Shown: piece after piece, positions 48,301 through 56,560 of the stretch
Position numbering within the stretch: the first letter of the stretch is position 1
Layout: every line of letters begins with the position of its first letter
Assembly (NCBI GenBank): GCA_030248225.1
Contig: JASANE010016297.1
Location: forward strand, 27,648 to 91,647
Length of the DNA stretch: 64,000 nt
Source of the DNA: Trileptium ribeirensis
Lineage: Eukaryota; Nematoda; Enoplea; Enoplida; Thoracostomopsidae
Direction: 5' to 3'
The notes under the pieces: generated by a model
What the model was told of the DNA's origin: nothing
Databases searched by the model: none
Seen by the model: only the letters and a program-made list of their open reading frames with translations
Program-made: the position numbers and the translations under genes

Positions 48301-51300
48301 GGTGCTAAGCCAGGAGGTAAGGTAAATATAGCATAGGGGTGCGACCCTTATCAGGTCACTCAAATATATCTAAAAAGGTAAAAAATAGTGTATTGCATAC
48401 AAATTACAAAATGTAGGTTGAAGAGGATTTCACTTCAACTAACTCCCACGAGATCTCTTTTAATGTGCATCTGCCATATTTTCACTGAATTCGACTTGCG
48501 ATTAGAACACCTTAAACTGTTAACTACGACTAAAACCGAAGTTTATGTATAGCCATCGGCTGACAGTACAAACCAATGACTTAATATAATTCATAGGTTT
48601 TTATCTTCATCACCATGTTATTCTCACTCAAGAGCTTTATGCCTATTATGTATTATATCGCAAAAAAGATTAAAGCCTTTATGTCTAAACCTTTTTGTAT
48701 AGTCTAAATCATTTTGTCTAAACAAGCGTTTGATTGAACCGGTCTCCTTTGGCTTCGACCTCGTACATTAGCCAATGCGCTATTTAGGAGTTGTTGCTAA
48801 GGTCCTTAGGAAACTCCGCAATGGGAGCGGCTAACAACGCATATGAAAAGCTGACAACACACGGCAAATTCGGTAAACGACCCGATACGTACACTGTGAT
48901 ATATGCGTCACTTTACGATCGAACGGGATAATCGAACGATATCTAAATTTTGATAAGTTTATACATGCTAAAATTTGGTTGCCATCATTTACTGCAACAA
49001 TCAACTTGACTCATCCAGTTCACTGAAATATGCGTTCATCAGCTATACATTACAACCGTTCGGTCTACACTAGGTAATAGCAACCATTATTGTTTATTCC
49101 TATGCTGCTGCTTGACGTTTGAGTTAAGTAAACAACTGGTTAAGTGAGTAAAGCCGTTATGATTTTTAAGACGTTCATCACACTAGAAAGACACATGGAA
49201 TGGTTCAGAAACTGTTCTCCAACGTGCATTTCCAAAAGTGCTATACTTTTGCGGTTTTTATCCGCGAAAAATGGGTAGCCAACAGTCTCTGTTTTTATTA
49301 TTGTCTTGTTGTTATTTGTAGTTGTTAAATACGGTCTGTCTGTTCTAACTTTATTCCCTCAGATTTCGGGATCAACGGTAGCTTGTTTACAAATCGGTGG
49401 AGGACTGACCGCATATCTAGAGATTGCCACAATCTGGAGGTCGACAATAGGGCCTGGGTTATTTAAAATTTGATAAATTAACGATCAATCACACAAATAT
49501 TGGCTTGTCTCGCTTGCATCTTTAGTGCCACCTCTGAATTTCAGTACCAGTCAGTCCGATCATTAGATTCTTAGCATACTGCTTAAAACTTGTAATACAA
49601 AATAAATCTTCCTGCACACATAAAACTGGATTTAGTTAACGTGTCTTCAAAACGAATAGTTTAAAAAATTGATTTCAAGCCATTATTGTGGATATCTAAA
49701 GCTTAAAAATTCTACTGGTACTAACAAATTAATTTTTTTATTTTAGCTGCTGCTAGTTATTTAAGTTGCTTTTTAGAGCAATTGCTTGGACGCAGATACA
49801 TTCAAAATCTTTCAATCTTACGGTCGTAGAAAGAAGCGTGAGGCGACCGAGTTTGACGAAGCTGTCTCTTATAGAAATTCTAATTTTACTGGGACTTACA
49901 TTGAGGTAAGCTATGTTTGTTAGTTGTCTAGGTTTATTATTTAATAGCAGTGTTGATTTGTTCTGTAATCGTACAACTCAATAAAATGCTTATTTACATG
50001 ACGAATATTACTATTTGTAGAAAATGTTTTGTATAAAATTCGTATTAACCTTTCGTGTCGTAGGTCTGTCGTGGTTCTTTGGATGAATCTACGCAACACA
50101 TTAAACATTCTATATTGTTTGTTCTAATAAATTCAGTGCTAACATAATACTATAATAAGCAATTTATTGTACAAAGAGAATCATGTTAGGAGAAATTTAC
50201 TGTTGTACAGCATTTGTGGAAAACTCAATTTCGGCAATTTCAACCGAACTTTAATAAACGGGTTTACCTTGTTTTGGATAAAGCTGTCGGTGTGGCACGG
50301 AAACGGTGTATTTTCACGAATTTATTCATCTAAGGCCAATTGGAAAGTTAGGTGTCAAAGTTTCAGATTTAAAGTATTTGTATTTAACTTGCATTTATTA
50401 ATCGTTCTTGTTACTTGGTAATTCACCGACCGACGCGCTTACGTGTTTTTATTTGGTGCATTTTTGTACAACTCTGATTTTTTAGCCGAGTCCCAAAGTT
50501 TTTCTATCAAAAGCTTGTCTCTTGTGTCAAGCTAAGATTGCCTAAAGTCCTATAATATTTCACTGAAATGTAAAAAATATTTTAAATTTCTCAACGTTTT
50601 TGAGTTGTCAATTTGTAGCCAAACGAAATCACTGAAGAGTCGTTAACAGCATATATTCGGGTTTTGGCTGAAGGAGAAGAATACGAAAACCTGGATGACG
50701 GCAGCTTTATGCAACATTTGCAAAGAAGTAAGCCGTCAATATTTCATTATTAAAAATAGTGTGACAGTTGTCATACACAAACTATTTCTATTACAAATAC
50801 TACTACGGTGCAGACGTCACGTTATATAGATAACCAAACTATCGGCTTTAATGTGTCGTACCCGCGTTCAACAGTGAACCTAGAAACCCGGTATATATTT
50901 GAGAATAGAGTTTGGTCATACAGCGGTCGAAATATAGGTCAAACATTTATCTCTGAACGTATCAAGAACAACGGGATTGACTACACCATGATACCTCTAA
51001 AGGCAACTCTAACAGATTTAGGTGAAATGTTGGAACAGAATAATGTATATAAACGCTATTTCCACCTGCAAACAGTAGAGCAGTGTTGATGTCATTCTTT
51101 TGATCTTTTCAGGCAGACTGGGACCAGAGTGGTAACTGTACCCAGAAGTCACGCCCCGCAATAGGTCACTATGTTGATCAATTTTGCGACCCGGATGGAT
51201 GGAAGAATGAGGCATGCCTGCACTGACCCGATCTTTCGGTCGAAACACTTACACTGTTTCAACTGAGCCACTGATACTTGTGTATGGCCCCTTGGTTCAG

Positions 51301-54181
51301 TTGTAAGACGTTTACTGGTTGTGATAAATAGGCGCATAGATTGAAATTTTATTAAGAAATCTGAAAAGGACAACTTTCTAATGATGACATATTGCAAGTA
51401 AACATTTAATAGAATTCCACCAACTTTATATACTGAAATTTGTTTGTAGTTAGTGGTATACTCAAGAGACCTACAAATATTGATTCCAAAATAACAAATT
51501 TAAGCTCCTTTTTCCGGTATAACCCTAAAATAAAATGAATGTCTTCAGGTCGAATCATGTTAACGTTCATATCATGATACACAAATTGAAACATTTACAC
51601 AGTTACGCTGCACCATATCAACACAGTTAATTAAAACGTAAATTTTTACTTCTTATTGAGTTTCTTGAAAATTAGGCAATCTTATTTCAATTTACTACGT
51701 ATCTCGTTTTTTAGTTATATAATTGCATTTAACCGCGCAATTAGTAAAAATTTGTTTAAACACCTATAAAGTGGGAACGCATAACCGGATGTTGGTAAGG
51801 TTTTGTTTTCAACTGACTGATGTGTTCTATATACGGATGTGTACATTTGTCCTGAAACTGTAAAACAATCCCAAGTTACAGCCTAAAATAAGCCTAACTA
51901 TTGCTCTTAACGTCTGGAACAGGGTTACCCAATTTGGCTCAAATTTTCACAATTTATAAGAACCTCGATCCCATATCAGCAGGGCGACATATCTCTTATA
52001 CTTCTTGCTACCAAGTAATAAGGCACTCAAGGTCATATTCATCGCGAAAATCAATTTTGATTTTAGTCTTTTTTGACTGTACCTTGGTAGTGAGTACTTC
52101 TATTTAAATACAGTTGCCACAGAGAGCGCATCGTTGATGTCACCTTGAAACGAAATGATTCCACCCTACATACCTTTATATTTACACAGAAACCCGTGTT
52201 CAAGCTATATTTTGGAGCAAGCTGAGTCTTTTATCAGTTTACATTTTAGCGGGTGTGCCGATTTGACTCAAATTTTCGTTAGGCGTATGTTATTCCTACA
52301 CTTACATAATGGCCATACCACAAAACCATTTTCTGTGAAGAAACGAGAGTTGTCGCACCACTTACTTCGCGTACATCACATAGAATTACACTATTATTTT
52401 ACGGTGTCAAAAGTGGTATTTTTGACGTTTTGGGCACTTTTTTCAAAAACACGTCTCATGGAATAAGTTTGAGTAAGGTTGGGTAAAATTTTTGAACACA
52501 AGTAAGTTTTAGCATTTACAGCAGTTATTTCATGCTTTTTGTCCTATATGACTTGAATTAGGTTAGTATTATCGGGTTACTTAAATTTAATACAAAATTT
52601 ATGGAAAAACACACAAGAATGATACAGCTGTCGCAGCAACAACAATAGTTGTACTGTAGATTCAGTCGCGAAAATCCCGGTATTCCGCCGTGCTTTCTAG
52701 TAAAAATACTAACGTACCCACTAGCTATATAACTAAAAATGTTTTCTGATAGCCCAAAGGACAAAGAAGAACGGCTAACTAATAAGTTTGAAAGCGTTTC
52801 CATACTGGTATTGTTGAGTACTAACACAATTTTAAGTAAGCCTTTGAACGGACAAATTGTAAATGCATGTTATGTTTAAAACGGTTGGAGCATAATGCTT
52901 ATAAATTTGGCATTTTTGTGAAAATAGCATTTGTCGCCAACCGGCACATTCTCACGTCCAAAGAGGAAACCAACGTTTAATCTAAAATCCGGTCTTGATT
53001 TAGACGATCTGCGCATCTAAACGATTTGCGACACAGATAACGTATAAATAGTAAAATTGTCAACACAATAAACCTTAGCCTTCTAAACCTTGGCCTTACC
53101 TTAAGCTAAACATAAGCATCTCTCCTTTAAATAAGCCTGGAACATCGCTAAACGAAAATCGTCTAATTGCCCCTTAAATACTGTATCTTTCCTAAGCCTT
53201 CAGATGCACATATTCCAATTATATAACATGCTGCCCTGGCCCTCAACCATAAATATGCCAACGTTAAAATAATATAATTAATACGGTCGAGACTCTATGG
53301 TGAAATGATATAGGTGAATATAATTACAGATCTTCCTCATACACTTTATCTAATGTTGTGGGTGTTTTTTCGGCTTACTCTTCAAGGATAGCTGGAGGGT
53401 CCATCCGAAACTCAGAGAACAGAGAGGCTTTTGCAGCAGCCAACAATCTTTGGTGGGGTATCCAGTTACCTAAGGGTTACCTTTTCGGGTCCTGAGTGCT
53501 TCCCCAAGCTTTTCACAGGGTTTTAGAATACCACCAAAGGTCCTTGTGGGTAGCAAGTACCCTGTCAAATAAACTTGGGACTGGTAAGGAAAATTTTGGG
53601 GTACCTCTGCCCTTGGTGTGGTGTGGCAGCAAACCGAAAAGCGATCACGTCATTGAATAAAAGGTAAAAATGTACATTAGTATGAAGTATGACCGAGTGT
53701 CATACTCTTCTACAAAAATTTTAAAATGTTCTCTTGATAGAACCAGTAAATTTTATTCAGTAAAATTAAACAGAAGCCATCAATTGCATTTATAGTGATT
53801 ATAAGTTAGTTTTCAGGTCAAAACTTGATCAAGTTAGACCCTTCTGATGAACTATCTGATGATATGATGTGCATCAACGAATCATCGTTTATTGCAATAA
53901 TTGTCACTGTCTCATTGCTATGCGTCTTATTTTCTGGTGTAATCGTTGCTTGGGGATGTTCAAGACTTAAAAAAGGATCAACAGCGGGTGACGGAGAGGG
54001 TGATGGTACTACAGCGCGGACGGAGCATGATCAACAAAGTTCACGTGGCGGTCATTTGTCGACGACTGGAATAACGGGCATTTCGCACTCGGGAACGTCG
54101 GATTATTCGCATTCCACCAGTGGCCGCCTTCCCATGTTAACTGGCACTTCGCCGCTCATGGGAACTTGCTCCCGAGATTGA
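33267..54181 (+). CDS. PAN/apple and ZP-domain cuticle protein, NOAH/NompA type
   Basis: The protein is a membrane-anchored apical matrix component of about 850-890 residues. The exons are 33267-33375 (tentative), 33610-33837, 34531-34673, about 35172-35247, 35749-35891, 36982-37109, 37618-37783, 38367-38675, 40214-40410, 41659-41816, 44339-44450, 46168-46298, 47521-47677, 49777-49905, 50619-50727 and 53817-54181. Phases agree at every join from 33610 on, apart from the start of the exon ending at 35247. The domain order is signal peptide (tentative), a partial then three full PAN-like domains (each ending in DYY..NC or YYEPIC-like text), a ZP domain (EWDRFYRVSC, LLITESPQAGPNNMMIMDC, FRLDGSFDIQMTC), a furin-type RRKKR, one TM helix and a short tail. 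In Drosophila NompA and nematode NOAH proteins this architecture links cuticle to epidermis or sensory dendrites. No other ZP family I know combines several PANs with ZP in this order, so family assignment is firm. Orthology to one named gene is not. Confidence 0.88.
33420..33510. repeat. TA-rich microsatellite
   Basis: Alternating ATATGTATACATATA units over about 90 bases, in the first intron of the PAN/ZP gene. It can fold on itself. Confidence 0.8.
33610..33837 (+). CDS. PAN/ZP gene exon, end of first PAN domain
   Basis: Acceptor CTCTGCAG, phase 1 in, phase 1 out, donor GTATAC. The peptide has CLSFTHNPARATC and ends PEFYYRAVCFT, the typical close of a PAN domain. The N-terminal half of this domain was not found. 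Confidence 0.7.
33838..34326 (-). CDS. antisense ORF in intron, unassigned
   Basis: A 164-codon frame opens at 34326 (MGKHHYPIPHVKFQRK) and closes at 33832, on the opposite strand within an intron. It includes GPVYRPQAPEFFHLYKAY. Length and composition are above background for this AT-rich DNA, but there is no recognised family. It may be a decayed transposon frame. Confidence 0.3.
34531..34673 (+). CDS. PAN/ZP gene exon, second PAN domain, first third
   Basis: Acceptor GTTTAG, phase 1 in, donor GTGTGT, phase 0 out. The peptide has CIGRAYSFERFQFMRL and STQCLTHCLSEK, matching the C..F and C...C signature of PAN domains. A stronger donor (GTGAGT) exists at 34678 but would leave phase 1 and create a stop with the next exon. 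Confidence 0.75.
35172..35247 (+). CDS. PAN/ZP gene exon, second PAN domain, middle; acceptor unclear
   Basis: The frame ENGHCSAIEMSFSGNVIENQ, then VTFRV, ends at donor GTAAGC in phase 2. Its last two bases TG and the next exon's T form the Cys expected there. The 5' border is a problem. The AG at 35170-35171 would give phase 1, whereas the previous donor leaves phase 0, and TAA lies in frame just upstream. An alternative CAG at 35187 would drop the conserved Cys. Possible causes are a base error, a non-AG acceptor or a lesion. Confidence 0.5.
35749..35891 (+). CDS. PAN/ZP gene exon, second PAN domain, last third
   Basis: Acceptor AATGCAG, phase 2 in, phase 1 out, donor GTAAGT. The peptide runs LNQDDQRSKPLFMRHL, a Ser/Thr-rich stretch, then DMEYYDNNCLT, the PAN closing motif. 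The last part and the donor are copied several times downstream (35926-36690). Confidence 0.75.
35926..36690 (+). repeat. decayed array of exon-end copies
   Basis: About five degenerate copies of the last 40-50 bases of the preceding exon with its donor and early intron follow it. They centre near 35950, 36035, 36455, 36550 and 36645 (GGACGACAT.GAATATT..GACAA). The copies at about 35950 and 36550 keep TTACACGTAAGT, a usable splice donor. Others have lost it (GCACGAAAA, ACCTTTAAT). Confidence 0.75.
36982..37109 (+). CDS. PAN/ZP gene exon, third PAN domain, first half
   Basis: Acceptor GATTTCAG, phase 1 in, phase 0 out, donor GT at 37110. The peptide has RCSSAIGNLIFVKTSNFEI, AGFNDDISTV and ESYCFQ, fitting the F...L.GFN signature of PAN. 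The minus strand is also open here, but the plus-strand reading has phases and cysteines on its side. Confidence 0.75.
37618..37783 (+). CDS. PAN/ZP gene exon, third PAN domain, second half
   Basis: Acceptor GATTTTAG, phase 0 in, phase 1 out, donor GTAAGA. The peptide RCLSSNSVYCRSVEYIPE continues TRQCIISDADSFSRADAQL and ends THYYEPICIT. Cys spacing is right for PAN. Confidence 0.8.
38016..38095 (-). pseudogene. tRNA-like remnant in intron
   Basis: Minus strand. The 5' TGCCGAC pairs with the 3' GCCGGCA at six of seven positions. Between them are GTTTAGCTCG (box A-like) and GTGTTCAATTTCCGC (box B-like). The D and anticodon stems are poor. It is a decayed tRNA or tRNA-derived SINE head. Confidence 0.35.
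38367..38675 (+). CDS. PAN/ZP gene exon, complete fourth PAN domain
   Basis: Acceptor CTTACAG, phase 1 in and out, donor GTAAGT. A whole PAN domain sits on one exon: TCRQEAAFERKIGMTLV, GDCLSLCLQQISCRSVVY, ATASCAVYGIAV, then DTDYYVYNC. Earlier PAN domains are split by introns. Confidence 0.88.
38799..39077. mobile_element. short MITE in intron
   Basis: The ends ATAGGTGTCGAA and TTCGACACCTAT are perfect inverted 12-mers (the right one directly preceded by TTCGAA), 279 bases apart. The flanks carry ATTAATAAG on both sides, suggesting a 9-10-bp target duplication as in Mutator-like elements. The core is GC-richer and non-coding. Confidence 0.6.
39836..40190. repeat. direct tandem duplication, period 175
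   Basis: Two copies, each starting near GGAAGCAGCTTAAAA and including GTGATAGGACAAACAC and ACGGCTCAGTTTGCG. They differ at about a dozen sites, so they are older than the 201-bp duplication at 5611. The second copy ends about 20 bases before the next exon. Confidence 0.85.
40214..40410 (+). CDS. PAN/ZP gene exon, start of ZP domain
   Basis: Acceptor ATTTAG, phase 1 in, phase 0 out, donor GTAAGT. The peptide has SQFGGIAQCTDEGIVFTL, REPYTGAVYAAERYALC and IDTRCGTFLR. These are ZP-N features (Y.GAVYA, then CG). Confidence 0.88.
40449..40710. mobile_element. MITE with GTGTTCAC ends
   Basis: The left end AGCGTGTTCACTAGCTCAAA is inverted at the right as GTTTGAGCGTGTGAACACGC. The match continues through CTTTTTGCTCAAATTTT for about 40 bases. 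No transposase. The 172-residue open frame starting at 40625 begins inside it and is not a gene. Confidence 0.65.
41065..41150 (+). pseudogene. possible decayed copy of the 40214-40410 exon end and donor
   Basis: GGGGCTATCCTGACGGTAAG and then CGGGCAACATACGATTTG echo GGGACTTTCCTAAGGGTAAG and then TAGGCAATATACGATTTG at 40396-40430. The duplicated donor is intact. Homology upstream of it is weak, so only the exon end is certain to be copied. Confidence 0.45.
41659..41816 (+). CDS. PAN/ZP gene exon, ZP domain
   Basis: Acceptor TATTTCAG, phase 0 in, phase 2 out, donor GTTAGT. The peptide NGRLEVDVVVSLDGVMPH, VTTEWDRFYRVSCDTTL and GSVIVTTLFDT is the hallmark ZP-N block of NOAH/NompA proteins. GTTAGT is less usual, but the phase-2 join to the next exon confirms it. 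Confidence 0.88.
42095..43425. repeat. 58-bp minisatellite, about 23 copies, in a ZP-domain intron
   Basis: The unit begins GTCTCTGCAAGCAAGGCC, contains AATGTGTAAAACATTTATTC and ends TTGACCGGAACTAAT. Unit starts are regularly 58 bases apart (for example 42551 to 42841 is five units). Copies are almost identical, with a two-base deletion in one, which points to recent homogenisation. It lies in the 2.5-kb intron 41817-44338. Open frames on the minus strand are produced by the repeat. Confidence 0.95.
43560..43672. repeat. short inverted-repeat element
   Basis: The ends ATCATAGGTGCCTAAGT and CTATGAT (preceded by GTCCGCC), about 110 bases apart, are imperfect inverses. The inner sequence is G-rich (GGGGGATAG, TTGGGGGCTGG). 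Possibly a very small MITE. Confidence 0.35.
44339..44450 (+). CDS. PAN/ZP gene exon, ZP linker
   Basis: Acceptor TTGCCAG, phase 2 in, phase 0 out, donor GTAAGT. The peptide is DIEVESLNPVTPGPVTATLS, then SFNNHLTTTSIGQE. Confidence 0.85.
45373..45467 (+). ncRNA. long hairpin in intron, miRNA-precursor-like
   Basis: Arm 45373-45406 (ending ACTATAACTACAACAACAG) pairs with arm 45434-45467 (starting CTGTTGTTGTAGTTATACTT). There is one mismatch over the inner 23 bases, then a bulged extension, giving a stem of about 32 pairs and a loop of about 27. The size fits a pre-miRNA. Expression cannot be judged; a tiny inverted-repeat element is the alternative. Confidence 0.35.
46168..46298 (+). CDS. PAN/ZP gene exon, ZP-C start
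   Basis: Acceptor GGTTTCAG, phase 0 in, phase 2 out, donor GTATGT. The peptide ILLITESPQAGPNNMMIMDC, then TAMRAGGAHGVTSTPVPF and RVIDN, is a highly conserved stretch of the family. Confidence 0.88.
47521..47677 (+). CDS. PAN/ZP gene exon, ZP-C, with GC donor
   Basis: Acceptor CCTTCAG, phase 2 in, phase 0 out. The peptide is CPTYPALVGPVARDF, KAFRLDGSFDIQMTCTVMF and CAGKNGCPP. The exon must end before GCAAGT at 47678, since reading on gives a stop after about a dozen codons. GCAAGT is the standard form of a GC-AG intron donor, and the next exon continues in phase with SNCLDADTF. Confidence 0.85.
48725..48795 (-). pseudogene. tRNA-like fragment in intron
   Basis: Minus strand. AATAGCGCATTGGCTAATG followed later by GACCGGTTCAATC looks like weak A and B boxes of a tRNA-derived repeat. 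Stems are not convincing. Confidence 0.25.
49777..49905 (+). CDS. PAN/ZP gene exon with furin-type cleavage site
   Basis: Acceptor CTTTTTAG, 43 codons, donor GTAAGC. The peptide SNCLDADTFKIFQSYG closes the ZP domain. RRKKRE follows, the consensus furin-like site that separates the ZP module from the membrane anchor in this family. Confidence 0.88.
50619..50727 (+). CDS. PAN/ZP gene exon, juxtamembrane
   Basis: Acceptor TTTGTAG, phase 0 in, phase 1 out, donor GTAAGC. The peptide is PNEITEESLTAYIRVLAEG, then EEYENLDDGSFMQHLQR: acidic, between the cleavage site and the membrane helix. Confidence 0.78.
50728..53816. other. last intron of the PAN/ZP gene
   Basis: A plus-strand open frame at 50808-51089 starts near a CAG but does not fit the exon phases, so I leave it out. 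A tRNA-like box A (GGTTCAGTTGTAAGACG) occurs near 51292. The rest is AT-rich, with no feature I can support. Confidence 0.45.
53817..54181 (+). CDS. PAN/ZP gene last exon: TM helix and cytoplasmic tail
   Basis: Acceptor GTTTTCAG, phase 1 in, stop TGA at 54179-54181. After NLIKLDPSDELSDDMMCINE comes the hydrophobic helix FIAIIVTVSLLCVLFSG with VIVAWG, then a basic stop-transfer (CSRLKKG). A Ser/Thr/Gly-rich tail of about 75 residues follows. Confidence 0.88.
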
Positions 54182-54985
54182 ACTGCAATGAAACGCTACT
54201 CATTTAATAATCAGTTGTAACAAAATTTTTTAATCAAGATTAAATTTACTTTTTATGGTTTTTTATCACAACCGTGAAGCTGTGACATTATTTTCGCGTT
54301 TTGTCGGACTGTACGCACCAGCTCACGTTACTTTGCACTCTTCTAACGTGGTCGCATCGTAACAATTTATTAAGCAACTCGCTGGAGCACGGCTATGCCG
54401 GAACTGCTTTAAGACGATATAGCAAAAATATAGACAGGAGTTTATTGTAGATCTCACTTTAAATCTACATGCAGTTTTACCAGATTTCAGAATAACAAAA
54501 TCCAGTAGAATCAAATCAACTGCATTTAAACCTTGCTTCTGCCGAAATGATTCTATTACTTCACCTTCTACTTACATTATAGCATACCTGAAATTTGATT
54601 CTGTATACGTTTCTGCTGAACAAATTATAACCACAATTAAATCTGCTTTAGTTTAATGGCAAAGTTTCGTGTTGCAGAGTATATTCTACTTGAATAGATT
54701 TTACCAGACTTTTTCTCAAATATATAAATCTGATTAGTTTCGTCGGCTTGCTTATGGCATTAAGATCTGAAAATGGCACGGAGTAAACGTCTGGAACTGT
54801 GCAACTACATCTAAGTCGAAGCGAATACGTCAGCGTAAAATACATCAAGTTAAAAATATATTTATCAACTTTATCTTTGTTCTATGTAACTATAAATTTT
54901 TTATTAAATTTCACTATGCGCACATTTTATACTCCTACATAGCAATACGTAGTCTAACGAGATAGGCACATAAAACGTTTGCTAC
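54182..54985. other. 3' flank of the PAN/ZP gene
   Basis: AT-rich. The 3' UTR should lie here, but I see no clean AATAAA near the stop, only variants such as TTTAATAAT. No gene otherwise. Confidence 0.4.
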
Positions 54986-54989
54986 TTGA

Positions 54990-55900
54990 CTGCAGATCAA
55001 GTTATCAGCCCGGCTAAAAGACGAACTAATTGATTACGTCACCAGCGCTTGCCTAACGCCGTTATTGGAGCACATCATGGCGCCCATACTGCAAGTAAAT
55101 TTGCCCACTTTGTACGCGCGCATGTCTCCCAACTACTGAGGATCGGGCAGTCGCTGCTTGAGGCTTCGGCGGTGAGCCGAGATTGTGTTCTCGCGCTCCA
55201 GCCTACAGTAATTACAAAACAAAACAGTAACCCCGGACGCTGCCACAACGTAGTGAACGTAGCTCAGAAGAGGTACGCGAATTCCATGCCACCCCGCAAC
55301 GGCGGGCGCTGGCCGAGACACCCCACTTGGAGACGCGTTGGGCCTGCCGTAGCTGCTGAAACGGCCAGGACAATAGTGGTTGGTCAATGAATGGTGCGCA
55401 GACACTCATCTCGCCCGGCTGGTGCAGGCCGCCAACGCCATCGTCACGCCGCACGGAGGTGTATCATCCTGCTAGGAGACGGATCCCATCTACAGGAAAG
55501 TGCTATATAGCAGCTCCATACGACAAAACTACAAACGCGGCATTCAAGAAAGTAAAGCGCCTCGGAACTCTTATTAAAAGGGGTAGCGCCTACTACAACC
55601 GTCATCACTAATATAGCCGCCTATACCGCGTTGGGTCGCCACCAATCAGGACGCAGCGTCCTGACGGCTGAGCTGAAACTATCACTATTCGCCAACGCTA
55701 CAATACACTCCATAATGTGTACGTTCACGTGGCCCGTCGCGTTCAATACACCCGACGCGTGGAACGGGACGAGCCACACATGGTGGGGCGCGACCCCAAT
55801 TCCGGCGAGCCGATGGGTTCAACTACTGCCATCGCAACCTACGTGAGTGGGTAAGCCATTGGTTCGCGACGTCAGGAGTTGACGTTGCACCCTAAGATTG
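54990..55900 (+). pseudogene. broken copy of the retroelement NADAR-SGNH gene
   Basis: Plus-strand sequence homologous to the gene at 58621-59862, starting near its residue 115. Conserved text appears in changing frames: DELIDYVTSA with PLLEHIM in one, GRCHN in another and WPVAFNTPDAW later. Stop codons and frame changes break it, and the N-terminal part of the NADAR domain is absent. It is a dead fragment lying opposite to the intact gene. Confidence 0.8.
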
Positions 55901-56560
55901 CGAGCAGGGAGCGTAGCGTCAATATGGTGCCAACATAGTGAGCGTAGAATGGTAAGAGCATGAAGGGAAACAAGATCAATTGTTGATGCGTCTAGGTAAC
56001 AGGAGTGGGCAGAAGTGCCAGGCAGAAAATTAAATACTATCCACGAGCAATGCAGTAATAAATGATAGGCATAATTGATAAAATTATGGTGGGTTAGGAA
56101 ATCTACGATGCAAAGTACAAACGTATACTCAACATGGCGAATATTATACGACTTTTGACGAGATTAGATAATACAAAACGGGATACCCAACCCCCAGCTT
56201 GTAACCGGAAATTTCTTATAACCCCCGGGTTAGGCAGACCGGCACCGGGGTCCTTCTCGGGGTGAACCAAAGCTACAATGAGGGTACGTGCTAGAGACGT
56301 ATATATATATATGGTTTTTGTAATGATGTTGTATGCATATGTATAACGTTTAGAACGTTGGAAAAAAATTTTTAACAATTAGGTCACAACATTCTGAACC
56401 ACTACAACAAAACAGTAATAAAACTTAAACTCAAATAGTATGAACCATAAGGGGAAAACTTCCAAAAATGCCGAAATAGAAGACGTGTTTTGGTGATAAC
56501 CAAACAAATCGAACGTCCTTCTACCCTCGTTTTAACAAAATTTCTAACAAAATTTAAAAA
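54990..56560. repeat. left arm of a large inverted duplication
   Basis: The arm contains the broken NADAR gene and its downstream sequence. It is the inverse of 57890-59530. Inner landmarks are CCTCGTTTTAACAAAATT (56526) against AATTTGCTAAAACGAGGG (57905), and GGAAAACTTCCAAAAATGCC (56452) against the inverse at 57990-58010. Divergence is noticeable, so the event is not very recent. Confidence 0.75.

Noticed and set aside
50808..51089. 93-residue plus-strand frame after a CAG
   Set aside because: In the phase required by the exon at 50619-50727 it stops within a few codons; no domain seen.
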